Shown piece by piece: positions 46,080 through 56,769 of a stretch of DNA of 64,000 bases. Below the pieces are notes generated by a model. That model made no database searches and was not told the origin of the DNA. It saw only the letters and a list, made by a program, of their open reading frames with translations. The stretch comes from Adiantum capillus-veneris. Lineage: Eukaryota > Streptophyta > Polypodiopsida > Polypodiales > Pteridaceae. The stretch spans positions 15,948,446-16,012,445 of the forward strand of contig CM043969.1 in the NCBI GenBank assembly GCA_014529385.2. Reading direction: 5' to 3'. The stretch's first letter is position 1, and the number at the start of each line of letters is the position of its first letter. A program made the position numbers and the translations under genes.

Positions 46080-47800
46080 GACTTTTAGTCAATTATAATT
46101 TTCTAACCTTACTAATAAATTATGGTATAATTATCACAAGTAGATAAGGATATTTCTGACCTCTGGTAATTATCTTATTATTTTCCAACTTAATTATATA
46201 ATTTCCATCTTCAATTTTCAGCTAGAACTAGTATAATTTGACTTAGATAAATATCTATACTAAGTTTCTAACCTTAACATAATCATCAAGCCCTTTTTGT
46301 CATGTAATATAACTCTGATAAGTAGTATGTAACTATATAATATGATTTACTAATTTCTCCCTTTAAATTTCAATCAAAATTAGTATATTTTGACTTAGAT
46401 AAATATCTAAACTAAGTTTCTAAACTTGACATAATTATCACACCCTTTTCATCATGTAATATAGCTCTAATAAATAGCATGTAATCTTATAGCACGATTT
46501 ACTAATTTCCCTCTTTAATTTTCAACTAGAATTAATATAATTTGACTTAGATAAATATCTATACTAAGTTTCTAACCTTGACATAATTATCACAGCATTT
46601 TTGTCATGTAGTCTAACTCTGATAAATAGTATGTAATCATATCACATTATTTACTAATTTTTCCCTTTACTTCCCCTCAAAAATAGTGTTTTTCTACTAG
46701 GATAACTAAATAAACTAATTATTTGTAGTTAACATAATTATCACGAGTTTTTTAAAATGTGATTTACCTCTGATAATTATCTCATAAGTTTCTAGTTTAA
46801 TTTGCTATTTTTTCCTATTTTTCTCCTTAAAACAGTGTAATTCTGCTGAGATAATTAGTTAAACTATTTATCTCAGATAATGATAATTATCACGGGTCAT
46901 AGGATATAGTTTTCCTTTGATAATTATCTCAAAGCATTTTGGATCAATTTGCTATTTTTCCCCTTTTAATTTCTCCTAAAAATAGTGTAATTACATTGAG
47001 ATAATTAGTTAAAATAACTACCTGAGGTTCAAATAATTATTACGAGTCTCATAAGATGTAATTTACCTCCGATAATTATTTCAAATCATTTTGAATCAAT
47101 TTGCTATATTCCCCCTTTTAATGTTTCCTAAAAACAGTATAATTATGCTGACATAATTAGTTAAACTACATATTTAAAGTTAAGATAATTATCACGGGTT
47201 TCATAAGATGTGATTTACCTCTGATAATTATCTCAAAGCATTTTGAATCAATTATCTATTTTCACCCTTTTAGTTTTCCTCAAAACAATGTAATTATGCT
47301 AAATTTATTAGTTAAACTAATTATCTAAGGTTAAGATAATTATCACGAGTTCCATAAGATGTGATTTACCTCTAATAATTATCTCAAAGCATTTTGAATC
47401 ATTTTGATATTTTCCCTTTTTTAATTTTTTCTAAAAACAATGTAATTATGCTAAGATCATTAGGTAAACTAATTATCTGAGGTAAAGATAATTATCACGG
47501 GTTCCATAAGATGTGATGTATTTCTGATAATTTTCTCAAAGAATTTTGGATCAATTTGTTATTTTCTTTCTTTTAATTTATCCTAAAAATAGTGTAATTC
47601 TGCTAAAATAATTAGGTAAACTAATTATCTGTCATTAAGATAATTATCACGGGTTTCGTAAGATGTGATTTACCACTGATAAATATATCAAAGCATTTTG
47701 GATTAGTTTGATTATTTTTCCTTTTACTTTTCTCTTAAAAATAGTGTAATTCGGCTTAATTAATTATGGAAATTACTCAAAAAATTACAAAATAATTTCC
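46080..47800 (-). repeat. AT-rich tandem repeats inside the 4.4-kb LTR
   Basis: Units of about 145-150 bp with GATAATTATCACGGGTT, a CTGATAATTATCTC box and a TTTTCCCCTTTTAA box. They are homologous to the array at 29260-30400 but more numerous. Confidence 0.82.
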
Positions 47801-48688
47801 TAATATAATGACAGTCTAACACATCTTCGATAATTATCTCATTTTAATATAAACTTAATTCTTATAATTATCATTAATTTATGGTTAAAATGGATAATTT
47901 CAGTCCTAATATGATATAATAATTAATTAGCTTAGTATCCCTAAGATTAATCACAATAATCAGTAAATAAATTTAATTAAAAGAGGATTTTTGAGTATAC
48001 ATAGGATTAATCTTCAATTAATTAAGAAAATTGTAAATAGGTTAACATAGCTTTGCTAATTAAGAAAGGCTAGTGCTAATTACCGTTGATTAACCAACTA
48101 GAGCTTTGCTCTCTAGTGATTTCTGCGTAGAGGTCTCTCTAGATGAGAGAGAATGTACCAAGGCTCCGAGTCTGTCCAAAATGTGAAGCAAGGGGTCATA
48201 TTTATAGGTTTTTGGGCACTCACAGGCTGGAAAATAGCAGTAATTTGCATCCCAAGTATCCCTACAGCTCCAAAAACGCCCCCTGCTATTAAATATAGTC
48301 TTGGAAAGTTCATCATTATCCCACACAGCCCCCCACATACACAGAATTTATTTTTTGCTAGTTTGTTGACTTTTAATGATTAATTTTGAAAATATCTGCA
48401 ATTCTAAGACCTTAAGATAAAAAGTCTTTAGCAGTAATAATTACTCAAACCATTCAATTTTACTGAACTAATTAAATTCATAGTGTAACCTTTCCGAGCC
48501 TGTAACTTTTCCAGATTTTATCAGAATTCTGTTCTGAAAAATTCTAACCATAGTAAAGCTCTGGTTACGGTTCGAAAAATACCAATATTTGCCATAGTTG
48601 GATCATTCTACTGTGTTTTCTTAACAACCAAGTAAATTTGATCAGGCTTTATACAATTTCTAAGGTTTCAAAAACTGGAAACCTTACA

Positions 48689-49560
48689 ATCACCCCAACT
48701 GAAGAACTTGAGATGTCCTCATCTCAACCGGTTTTTGGGAAATCTTTGAGAAGAGAAATTCATCCTCCCAAGTGGCATCTTTGGTGAGATAATCTTTATA
48801 CTTTACCAAATGTTACTGATTATTCTAAGAGTTCTTTCTAGTTTTTCAAAGATACACTCTGGTGAGAGTTTCTACACTTCCTTACTGATTACTTGTTACT
48901 CAATTTTATCCTAAGAAACTCTCAGTGTTGAGCCCGTCTTAAAAACCTTTACAAACCATTTGTATCATCTCAAAAACCAGATTAAATCCATTCTATAAAA
49001 GATTCATTTATCCACCTTGTCAACATGAACATGCTCGGCCTAACTGACCATTCAAAGCAATCAGCGTTCGACAAGTATCATGTATTCGAGATTTGCCAAT
49101 CTGAATGCGCTCGGCATGTTCTTGCCATCTTGAGCAATCTGCATTCGGCACAAGCTTCCACTATTGCAACAGAGGTACCCCCTTTGTGCTCTAACCTGGT
49201 TGACCAAGAATATGTAAAGGGTTTTAAGAAGTATCATACCAAGAGTTCTTTTCGGCTTCCTATTAGTCTCGTACCTTAATACTTTCATATCTATGTCATT
49301 TCCAGGGAAGGCTATCGTGTACATAAAGAATGTGAGTTGGTTTCTTAATAACTATCTCAATTTCAAGATTCAAATTCTTTTCATATTATCGAGAACCTCT
49401 GTCTCATTTACTAGGTCAATCCTTAATTTTTTGAGTGAATGCTAATTTAACTTTAGATTCCTTAAGTAATTTGGGAAAGAAAATAATGTATACCATTATA
49501 TAAGTAACTCAAAGTTTTACATTATTGTCTTATAGTGGTTTACAAAACTCTAGGATTGCT
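48689..49560 (-). other. 3' untranslated segment of the second large-LTR element
   Basis: Inverted match to 27570-28332 and 34620-35353, ending in the purine tract beside the LTR. The ORFs on both strands are shadows of this conserved non-coding segment. Confidence 0.65.
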
Positions 49561-49627
49561 AACCTTGGCCAAGCGAGTGGCTCTTTTATCTTCCTCATTC
49601 AATAGGTGATTATTTACAAGGATAGCT

Positions 49628-50225
49628 TTACAAAAGAGGCTTAGGGTATCTCATCCTAACTTGTTGTAAATTTTTGTGGCCTTTAAAGAATCCACATAGC
49701 TGGATGACTTGGAATATGATGATACAAACGATGGGTGTTTGTATCAGATTTCTATAATCCTCTAACTGATTGGTATAATAGGTCTTATACTCATTGGAAA
49801 TCGAAAAGTAAATTAAAAGATCCAAATTCTTAGGAGTATTCTGAGAAAAATTTTTGATTCTTCGACATGAAATTATCTCCACCACTTTATCCCATACCCA
49901 TTCATTCAGGGGTTTTCCCATGTCTCCTGGATAAGTGGGAACAGTGATTGTACCCAGCGTAGTTTCTTTAAATCTGTGGTAAGACATCCTAGCTTCCAAG
50001 CATGGATGTAATAAGTCCCGCCTTCATTGCTCCATTCGATCTCCCAGCCTTTATCTATCCGAGTCGAATGAGGAGTGTGAGCCTTCGTCAGTAGCTCCAT
50101 CACGCTTCGTCGGAAAAAATAGTTTGGAGAACGACAAGCATTCTCATAAATAAGCTCAAAGACTTGGAACTTGCGATATCCAACCACAGGATCTTCCTGA
50201 ATTATCGACGCAGAAGCCTTGGATT
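49628..50225 (-). pseudogene. Unrecognised cargo ORF of the second large-LTR element
   Basis: Frame 50187-49906 (VGYRKFQVFELIYENACRSP, YFFRRSVMELLTKAHTPHST, GWEIEWSNEGGTYYIHAW) continues after a one-frame shift as 49999-49628 (KETTLGTITVPTYPGDMGKP, NEWVWDKVVEIISCRRIKNF). The composition is that of a globular protein, rich in Trp, Tyr and Arg. It is not Gag, protease, RT or integrase as far as I can tell. It sits where internal region B carries gag. It may be a captured host gene fragment or a divergent Gag. Confidence 0.45.
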
Positions 50226-50313
50226 AGCCAACCAATTTTTCTTGTTTTTTTTTTCAAAAAAACTTTTCAGATAGTACGAAATTTTTCCAAGCTAACCGAG
50301 GCTCTGAAACCTA

Positions 50314-50326
50314 GGCTCTGATACCA
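50314..50326 (-). promoter_or_regulatory. Primer binding site, perfect initiator Met tRNA type
   Basis: TGGTATCAGAGCC on the minus strand, 2 bp after the LTR end CTCACA. It primes minus-strand DNA synthesis with initiator tRNA-Met. Confidence 0.93.
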
Positions 50327-50328
50327 CT

Positions 50329-51068
50329 TGTGAGATCCCGAACCCGCCAATACCAAAATTGGGATGGGATCCTTGACAGGTCTCTAGGTCTGATAAAAAT
50401 CAGAGTCTCTAAACAAGAAAAATGCAAGGAATAGACCTCTACCATTAACAATGGCTTGGGTCTATAGCCTTAGAAGAAGACCTAGTCCTGTCTCGTAGCG
50501 AAAACGGGACAACGTATTAAAAGTCCAAAAAACTATTTCGGCCCTATAACTTCCACAAATTGGGTTAAGGTATCCTCAACCAACGCTTTTTTCCCCCTAA
50601 CATATGTGAGGGCACAGCTGCTGGTAGATTCCTCTTCCAAGTGAAGAAGTTTTGTAAACGTTTTAGTGCGCAGGGATGGGTAGTTACCTGACTAATCAGG
50701 TCCACCCGTCCATGATTGACAACCTTAGTCAATCCCCACTTACCACCCCGCACTCACACATGATTTATTTATTTTCTAATTGCTACTACATTGTTTTAAC
50801 ATTTAAAATAATGGTTTCTTTTAATGTTCCATCACAGTAATTACTTCAATCAAGTATAAAGATAGTAGTGAAAAGCATTCTTTTAACAAACAGACATCTT
50901 TAAACTTAAGACAGGGTACTATCAATCAAAACATTGTCTATAATAATCATGACCAGTACTCTTCTTGTCTCACGGCCACCTAAGGGTGAAAAAAACAGCA
51001 CCCATTCCTTATTCACAATCCGGAGTGGATAAACCCCACCCAAGGTCCCGGGTGCCCAAACAACCGGG
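50329..51068 (-). repeat. 5' LTR of the second large-LTR element, truncated
   Basis: 740 bp nearly identical in order to 44286-45090. It is cut at ACAACCGGG, where a copia LTR sequence begins. Confidence 0.85.
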
Positions 51069-51265
51069 TGTTACCATATACATGTGGTAGTGATGTGTGT
51101 GAACACACTAGGACCATCGGGGCATTTTTTCCCTCTTTAGGAGGTTTTTTCCACCATGCATTGTATCTACGCGCATCACTCTAGGGCTATCTATCTTTCC
51201 ATTGCACACTAAGTAACACACTCTCTATTGTGTGGCTTGAGCTTCCTTCATCTTCTCCAAGCTGT
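51069..51265 (+). mobile_element. Copia LTR fragment, opposite orientation
   Basis: TGTTACCATATACATGTGG onward matches the copia LTR at 42994-42800 read on the other strand. It abuts the large-LTR element at CCGGG, and no copia coding sequence follows. Confidence 0.78.
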
Positions 51266-52249
51266 TGATGGTCGATTTTTGGAAATCATAGAAAAAAAAA
51301 ACATGTATTTTTCCCTTGTGGAAGCTATAGCAACACCATCAGGAGGCTTAAGAAATGGCCTGACGTTGTTTATCACAGCCCATGCAGGTGGCCCGGCCAT
51401 TTTCTCTCTCTACCTCCCTCGTTGCCTACCAATGGCCGAAAACCGCTCTCTCTCTCTCTCTTACCCGCACCCCGTTGACCCTCAATGACCCCCCCCCCCC
51501 CCCCCCCCCCCCCCTCCTGGCCACCCTAGGTCAGGAGCGGCCTCGAGCACCCACCCCTTCTCTCGCTTTCTCCATCTCGCACTCCCTCTGTGTCGAGCCG
51601 CAGGCGAACTCTCTCTCCCGTACTCTTATCCACACTCTTCGCCCCACCCTCTCACACTCCCTTCCCTCGGCCTCACTCTCCCTCCCTTGGCCCGCTAATA
51701 TTCTCCCTCTCTCCCCACCCTATTGACTTGCTCCCCTCCTCTCGTCCTTAAGCCACCATGCAAAACAAAGAATAATATTTCCCCTCTCTCTCTCTCCACA
51801 TACCCCCCCCCCCCCCCCCCTACCCCACTCCATTGCCAAATTTCCCCCCCCCCCTTCCCTCGCTCTCTTGTCCGGCTGCCCACGAGGCGCGGACCTCACC
51901 CTATCCCTCTCTCTCCCTCACACTCTCTCTCTCTCGCTCTCAGCCAGCCTGTGAAGGCACAGGAAAAAAAATACTCTCTCTCTCTCTCTATTATCCACAC
52001 ACACTCCCTCCCTTATCCACCCTCACCTCCTCTCACCACCTCACCCCGACCCCTTCTCGTTCTCATCCGATCGCTCTCGGCCAGCCTGTGAAGGCGCATA
52101 GGATATCCAAAACCCTATCTCCCTTATCCACACACACACACACACACACACACCACCTTGGCTCGCCTTCTCTCCCTCTTGAACTCGTCACAGCCCGGAG
52201 GTCACAGTAAACCATCTCTCTCCTTCTCTCAGTGCGGAGGCTGCAGTAA

Positions 52250-52314
<65 letters not shown>

Positions 52315-52424
52315 CCAAAGGCGCAGGCCATTAATCTCTCTCTTTCCTTCTCTCAGCCAGTGACGGCTGCAGTAATCTCTCTCTCTCTCTCCCTCTCCCT
52401 CTCGGGCCTGTACAGGCCGCAGAA

Positions 52425-52502
<78 letters not shown>

Positions 52503-52630
52503 CACACACACACCCACACCCTCTCTCTGACCCCATCTCCCCCCCCATCCGCCTCGCGTAGCCTGCAGGCGGCCGGCCGCCAACCAACACGAAATATATA
52601 TATATATATATATTATATACATAATACTAT
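51266..52630. repeat. Low-complexity CT/CA/poly-C region with repeated GC hairpin boxes
   Basis: Long (CT)n tracts (about 52253-52310 and 52427-52488), (CA)n at about 52128-52152 and 52488-52515, (TA)n at about 52594-52612, and C runs at 51489-51514 (26 C), 51804-51820 and 51846-51854. Between about 51930 and 52440 boxes such as CAGCCTGTGAAGGC, CAGCCCGGAGG, AGTGCGGAGGCTGCAG and GGCCTGTACAGGCC recur between CT tracts. No gene: the long ORFs are Ser/Leu or Arg/Glu runs. Confidence 0.85.
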
Positions 52631-52639
52631 TAAGCCCCG

Positions 52640-53240
52640 TTTCCACGCACACTTGAACGCACACACATACATATACAAATACACACACATACACGCACGC
52701 TTGCGCACTCACACATACACACACATCCGCCCTCATGCACCAATACGTACACACACATGCATATACGCACCGCACCACAAATACAAAAACCAAAGGGCTA
52801 CGACTATGACATCGACAAAAAGGAGGAACCAAAGCACGCGCCGCCAACAACAAAAAGAGAAAATGCGCCAAATACATGCCTCGGCCGACCCCGAAAAGAA
52901 GTACGCTCTACACCGACGCACCGGCAACACACCATTCGCCGGCATCACGCAACCACGATGCCATTTTTAGTGATTTATAGGTTATTTTCATCATTTCTTT
53001 AGTTTTCACCCAAGCCATTGTAAATTACCACTTTGTAAATTCCCTCTCTCTAGGTGATGGTCACAAAGTTCCACCTAGAGATTCTCATCTTTTAATAACC
53101 TCTCAAAACAAAGCAAGGGTCAACCACACCGGGCCCACCACTTGCTTTGTCTCCCCATTTAGCTTACCCTAATCACATCGGGATTACCATAATCCAAGCA
53201 GCCAACACCTATAAATTGGCACTGAGAGGTCACTGTCGGA

Positions 53241-53304
<64 letters not shown>

Positions 53305-53468
53305 TCATGAGAGGTCAGCACTTGGTAGAGTGTAGTGGGAAGAGTTGACACTATCACCATCACGGGGAGGGGGCTTGTTGTGTTGGGTTTGCCTTGGGAA
53401 TTGCACCATGCGAAGGGAGCCACGTCCATCTCTCGACTCCAATGGTCGATGTACACGCATATACACGC
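52640..53468. repeat. Dispersed repeat, copy B
   Basis: Second copy of 1-830 with the same order of landmarks, including the TATA-like CTATAAATTGG and the AGCACTTGGTAGAG block. It is interrupted at ACACGC by the LTR at 53469. Confidence 0.75.
53243..53300. repeat. Poly-G tract (58 G)
   Basis: 58 consecutive G in the given sequence, at the position of the 28-G run of copy A. The true length is uncertain because such runs are hard to read. Confidence 0.9.
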
Positions 53469-54422
53469 TGATGCAACCAAAGTTGGTCCGCGCTATAAAG
53501 TGTGCTATGCAATGCAAAGGGTGCTAACAGGTGCATGGCAAAGGGCTAAAGCAGGTATGAAGGCCCTGGGCAGCAGGAGACTCGATGTGGAAATGTATGC
53601 TTAAAGTGTTTTTTTAGGCCAGGGGAGCCTCCAAATTGGGATAATTGAGATGGTAGGTCACGGTGTTCGAAATGTGGGAAATGTGTCCCAAAATGTGGTA
53701 TCCGAAATGCTCTAGAAGCTCGTCCAGACGGCTTGTCAAATGGGGCTTTGGTGTGAAAGTTATGATTGTCCGAAGATGGAATGCTTTGCAGATCTCCGAC
53801 GGGCAGGGCAGGTACAGGCAGGTGGCGAAAACTAGGATCAGTGGATACGAGTGTAATGCTCAAGCTGTCGAACATGCTCGTCTTTTCGGTTTGCTGTTCG
53901 GAGCTCAAACGGACAAGTTATGGCCTGTAGAATATTTGCCGGGGGTTGGGTACGTGCTCATCGGGCCACGTCGATAGGCGTGCTGAGAAAGGTATTTTTG
54001 AGCTTGCTCAGGTCTTGGAGAATTGCATGCAAGATGGGGAGTCAGCCAAAACTTGCGGGTCGTCGATCGGAGTCAGGGGCATTGAGATATGCCCACTTCA
54101 AGTGGACAGACAATTACGACAGGAGGGAGCAAGCTTGATTTTTTTCCAACTGTGCGATTTGCGATGGAAAGATGTGGAATGTTCTTAATGCGGAAAAAGT
54201 TCTCGAGAGGTGTGGCTTGGAGGAACAAATTCGTGCACATGGAAGCACCGACGACGTGGGAAATGAACCTACCAACAACTTTGGTTGTAAATTCAAAAGG
54301 TAAGTAGTGGCTGGAGTTGGAAAAAACAAAAAGAGTGGCTGGACTCCAAAGTGAAAAAAAAAAGGTGATGAACTTCAAGGCAAGGCAAAGTTAATCTAAG
54401 GAAGGAACAGAAAAGCAAAGCA
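53469..54422 (+). repeat. 5' LTR of the gag-only element
   Basis: 954 bp from TGATGCAACC to AAAGCA, the latter inferred from the following primer site. It matches the 3' LTR from the start to about 54355. Confidence 0.75.
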
Positions 54423-54423
54423 G

Positions 54424-54443
54424 TGGCGCCAGGGGCTAGTGCC
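54424..54443 (+). promoter_or_regulatory. Possible primer binding site of the gag-only element
   Basis: TGGCGCCAGGGGCTAGTGCC follows CA|G. TGGCGCC is a frequent start of plant primer sites, but the remaining bases are not assigned to a tRNA. Confidence 0.5.
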
Positions 54444-55287
54444 AAAAAAAGGAAAAAAATTTCCTTCACTTAAAAAGAAACAAAGACGGAAAGGGAGGAA
54501 AGGGAAGGGCATCGTTTTCGAGCGGGGTCTTTTTCTTGGAGGGGAAAAGAAAGAAAATTGAGAAGAGGAAAGTGAGGAGTTTCGTGTGCTCGACGATCGA
54601 AGTCGGCACGCCATGGCAAAGTGTAGTCTGTGACACGGCTCAAAAGGGCGAAGGCTTTGCAAGAGATGGAGCTAGCGAGGGCTACCAAGACACGGAGTTG
54701 CTTTCAGAGCAAAGCCAATGGTCAATTTTTTGTCGAGCTGTGTGTCGAGCAGCCGAGTTTGGAGGGAGGTGTGTGCCCCTTTGCGTGAAACAGTGATGGC
54801 CATGGTGTGGCCTAGAGAAGATTGTATGGATTTTGTACATGGTGTTTTTCATCGAAGGAAAGCTATCATTGCCGGTTTTGCGTCGTCTCTCCCCCCTTCT
54901 CCCCTTTTCTTCTTTGCTCGTCTCCAGGGTGTGTGGTGCCAGTGTGTGTGAGCGTGTGCGCCCCCCACGGCCCCTGTGTGTGTGAGAGAGAAAGAGAGAG
55001 AGGTGTTGAATTGTGGAAGTGCGAGAAGCGGGCAAGATCGCTGTGATCACTGTCCGAGGATTGTGCAAAGTGTTTGTGCATTGGGCGAAGTGCAGGCGAG
55101 GCCCTGCTAGTGTGAATCGTCTTTTTTGAAGGTGTTTTGGAGAGGACAGGGGTGCTGTGAATACCCTGAGCTATATAGGGGCAATTACGTATGTGTCGGG
55201 TGTGTTCCCCATTCCCCCTCTCCATCTTCTGGTGCCCCCACGGAGGAGCACACTGATTGCTCCCTGGTGATGTGTTTATAAACAAAA
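54444..55287 (+). other. Leader of the gag-only element
   Basis: About 840 bp between primer site and gag, conserved in 63243-64000. It contains a TATA-like GAGCTATATAGGGG near 55167. Short ORFs on both strands have no motif. Confidence 0.65.
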
Positions 55288-56760
55288 ATGTGGCAGAGTG
55301 TTGGCCCAATTTTTAGTGGTGAAGAAGATGCGGATGAGTGGCTAGCAGATTTCGAGTTATTTATGCTCTCATTGCAAATGTTGAGTGATGAAGAAAAGTT
55401 GGAGACAGTTCCGTTGGTGCTGCGAGGTAAAGCAAAAGCCTGGTTTGATGGTCTGGAAGCTGCAAGTAAGCAAGATTGGGTTGGTTTTCGAGAGCGGTTT
55501 CTCTGCAAGTTTCACAAAGTGGTGTCGGCTGTTGAAGCGGATGCAAAGATTAAAGGGTTGCGACAAGAACTAAGTGAAAATTTTGATGCTTTTGTCGAAA
55601 AGTTTGAAGCGAGCTGGAAGGATTTAGTGGTTGTAACCAGAGTGGTCAATGCGGATGGTTTCAAGCTAGAGAAATTCCTAGCTTGCCTGTGTCCTCGAGT
55701 TCGAGATAAGGTGGATGATGAAGAGCCAAAGACTTATGCCGAGGCAATCAAAGTTGCCAAGGTGAAGAGCAAGAAAATGAAAAGAAAGCTGGAGTTAGGC
55801 TTGTTAAAGCCTACAGATTGTGTGCCTGTTGAAGCGGTAGTTTGTTCTATGTTCCCGTCGAGGATGGTGCCAGTGATACGAAGTGTGGATCCTGTTAGGG
55901 TAAGGCCTATGATTGACTATGTTCCTTGGGAATTACCTGTGGATGAAGCATCTATGCCGATTGTGGAGGAGCTTGTCAGCGAAGATGAGCCTTTTGTTAA
56001 GAAGAGCATGTGTGTAGAGAAGTTAGCAGATGCCAAGTGTCCAGTGCAACTTGAAGAGGTGGAGCCTGTTCTCGTGGAGTGCTTGTATGAAAGGGTAACA
56101 GATCGTGGGCAAATGGTAGGTGCCAAGAGCTTGGGGTTGGATGACGAAAGTGAGCACGATAATGGTCCAACTTTTGTGGAGCAGCTTGAGGATAATGATA
56201 CTGATGCCAAATTGGCCTATGGTGAAGATGATGAGGCTACAAGCTCAAGCTTTTGGGAAACGAGCGAGGAGGATAGAGATACGAGCTGGGAGACAGAATC
56301 CGAAGAGTCAATGCTGGTAAAGGTAAAGTTACCTTCGTATATGCATAAGGATGTGGTGGTTGCCACTATAAAGGATGAGCAGGTGATAGCATCAAAGCTT
56401 GGAAATGGAGACATGCAAGTGAGGGTGTTGTGTGGCACCATGCTAATGGCGATGCTCATCAAGGTAGCTATGGAAGGTGCTTTGATTATACGACAGATAC
56501 AAGGGTTTCCCAAGAAGGAGAGAGTTGTTGTGGCTAAGAAAGAAGAACAAGTTGAAGAAGATGGCATGCAAGAGATATTGGACGCTCATAAAGAAGAAGA
56601 GCAGCACCAACTAGACATGGATTGCATGAGAGATGCCTTGGATACGGGTGCTTTTGAGCAGGTATGCTTGGATGAGGTTGATTGGGGGTTTGATGACCCG
56701 GTGGGTGAGATGGATGAAGAGACACAGGTGCTTGCAGGGAAATCTTTAACCAGAATATAG
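55288..56760 (+). CDS. Gag-like protein of a non-autonomous LTR element (490 aa)
   Basis: Uninterrupted. Residues 1-175 are a Gag capsid: GPIFSGEEDADEWLADFELF, LRGKAKAWFDGLEAASKQDW, FRERFLCKF, LRQELSENFDAFVEKFEASW and LACLCPRVRDKVDDEEPKTY correspond to the gypsy Gag pattern (f.G..d...Wl..fe; l.g.A..Wf..l; F...F...f; l.Q...Esv..y...F; gl...ir..v). A basic KKMKRKLE turn follows, then 300 residues that are strongly acidic. No CCHC knuckle is present, so RNA binding must differ from ordinary Gag. The start at 55288 is the first ATG of the frame after the leader. It is the only long intact ORF in the window. Confidence 0.8.
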   Translation: MWQSVGPIFSGEEDADEWLADFELFMLSLQMLSDEEKLETVPLVLRGKAKAWFDGLEAASKQDWVGFRERFLCKFHKVVSAVEADAKIKGLRQELSENFDAFVEKFEASWKDLVVVTRVVNADGFKLEKFLACLCPRVRDKVDDEEPKTYAEAIKVAKVKSKKMKRKLELGLLKPTDCVPVEAVVCSMFPSRMVPVIRSVDPVRVRPMIDYVPWELPVDEASMPIVEELVSEDEPFVKKSMCVEKLADAKCPVQLEEVEPVLVECLYERVTDRGQMVGAKSLGLDDESEHDNGPTFVEQLEDNDTDAKLAYGEDDEATSSSFWETSEEDRDTSWETESEESMLVKVKLPSYMHKDVVVATIKDEQVIASKLGNGDMQVRVLCGTMLMAMLIKVAMEGALIIRQIQGFPKKERVVVAKKEEQVEEDGMQEILDAHKEEEQHQLDMDCMRDALDTGAFEQVCLDEVDWGFDDPVGEMDEETQVLAGKSLTRI

Positions 56761-56769
56761 GTGATATGA

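Larger units (their letters stand above)
44286..48688 (-). repeat. Complete 3' LTR of the second large-LTR element (4,403 bp)
   Basis: TGTAAGG...CTCACA on the minus strand. It is longer than the 1.64-kb internal region. It contains the AT-rich tandem array (46080-47800, about a dozen units of 145-150 bp with ATAATTATCACGGG) and the small ORF at 45507-45647. Confidence 0.85.
44286..51068 (-). mobile_element. Second large-LTR, pol-less element
   Basis: On the minus strand: truncated 5' LTR (51068-50329), perfect initiator-Met primer site, a 1.64-kb internal region without pol, a polypurine tract (AGTTGGGGTGAT) and a complete 3' LTR (48688-44286). It is inserted in copia RT. It belongs to the same family as 25567-37431 but carries different internal cargo. 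Confidence 0.85.

Noticed and set aside
53546-53977. ORFs of 104 codons (+) and 120 codons (-) found at the same place in both LTRs of the gag-only element
   Set aside because: Both strands are equally open, and conservation is expected from the shared origin of the two LTRs. No motif or start context favours either.
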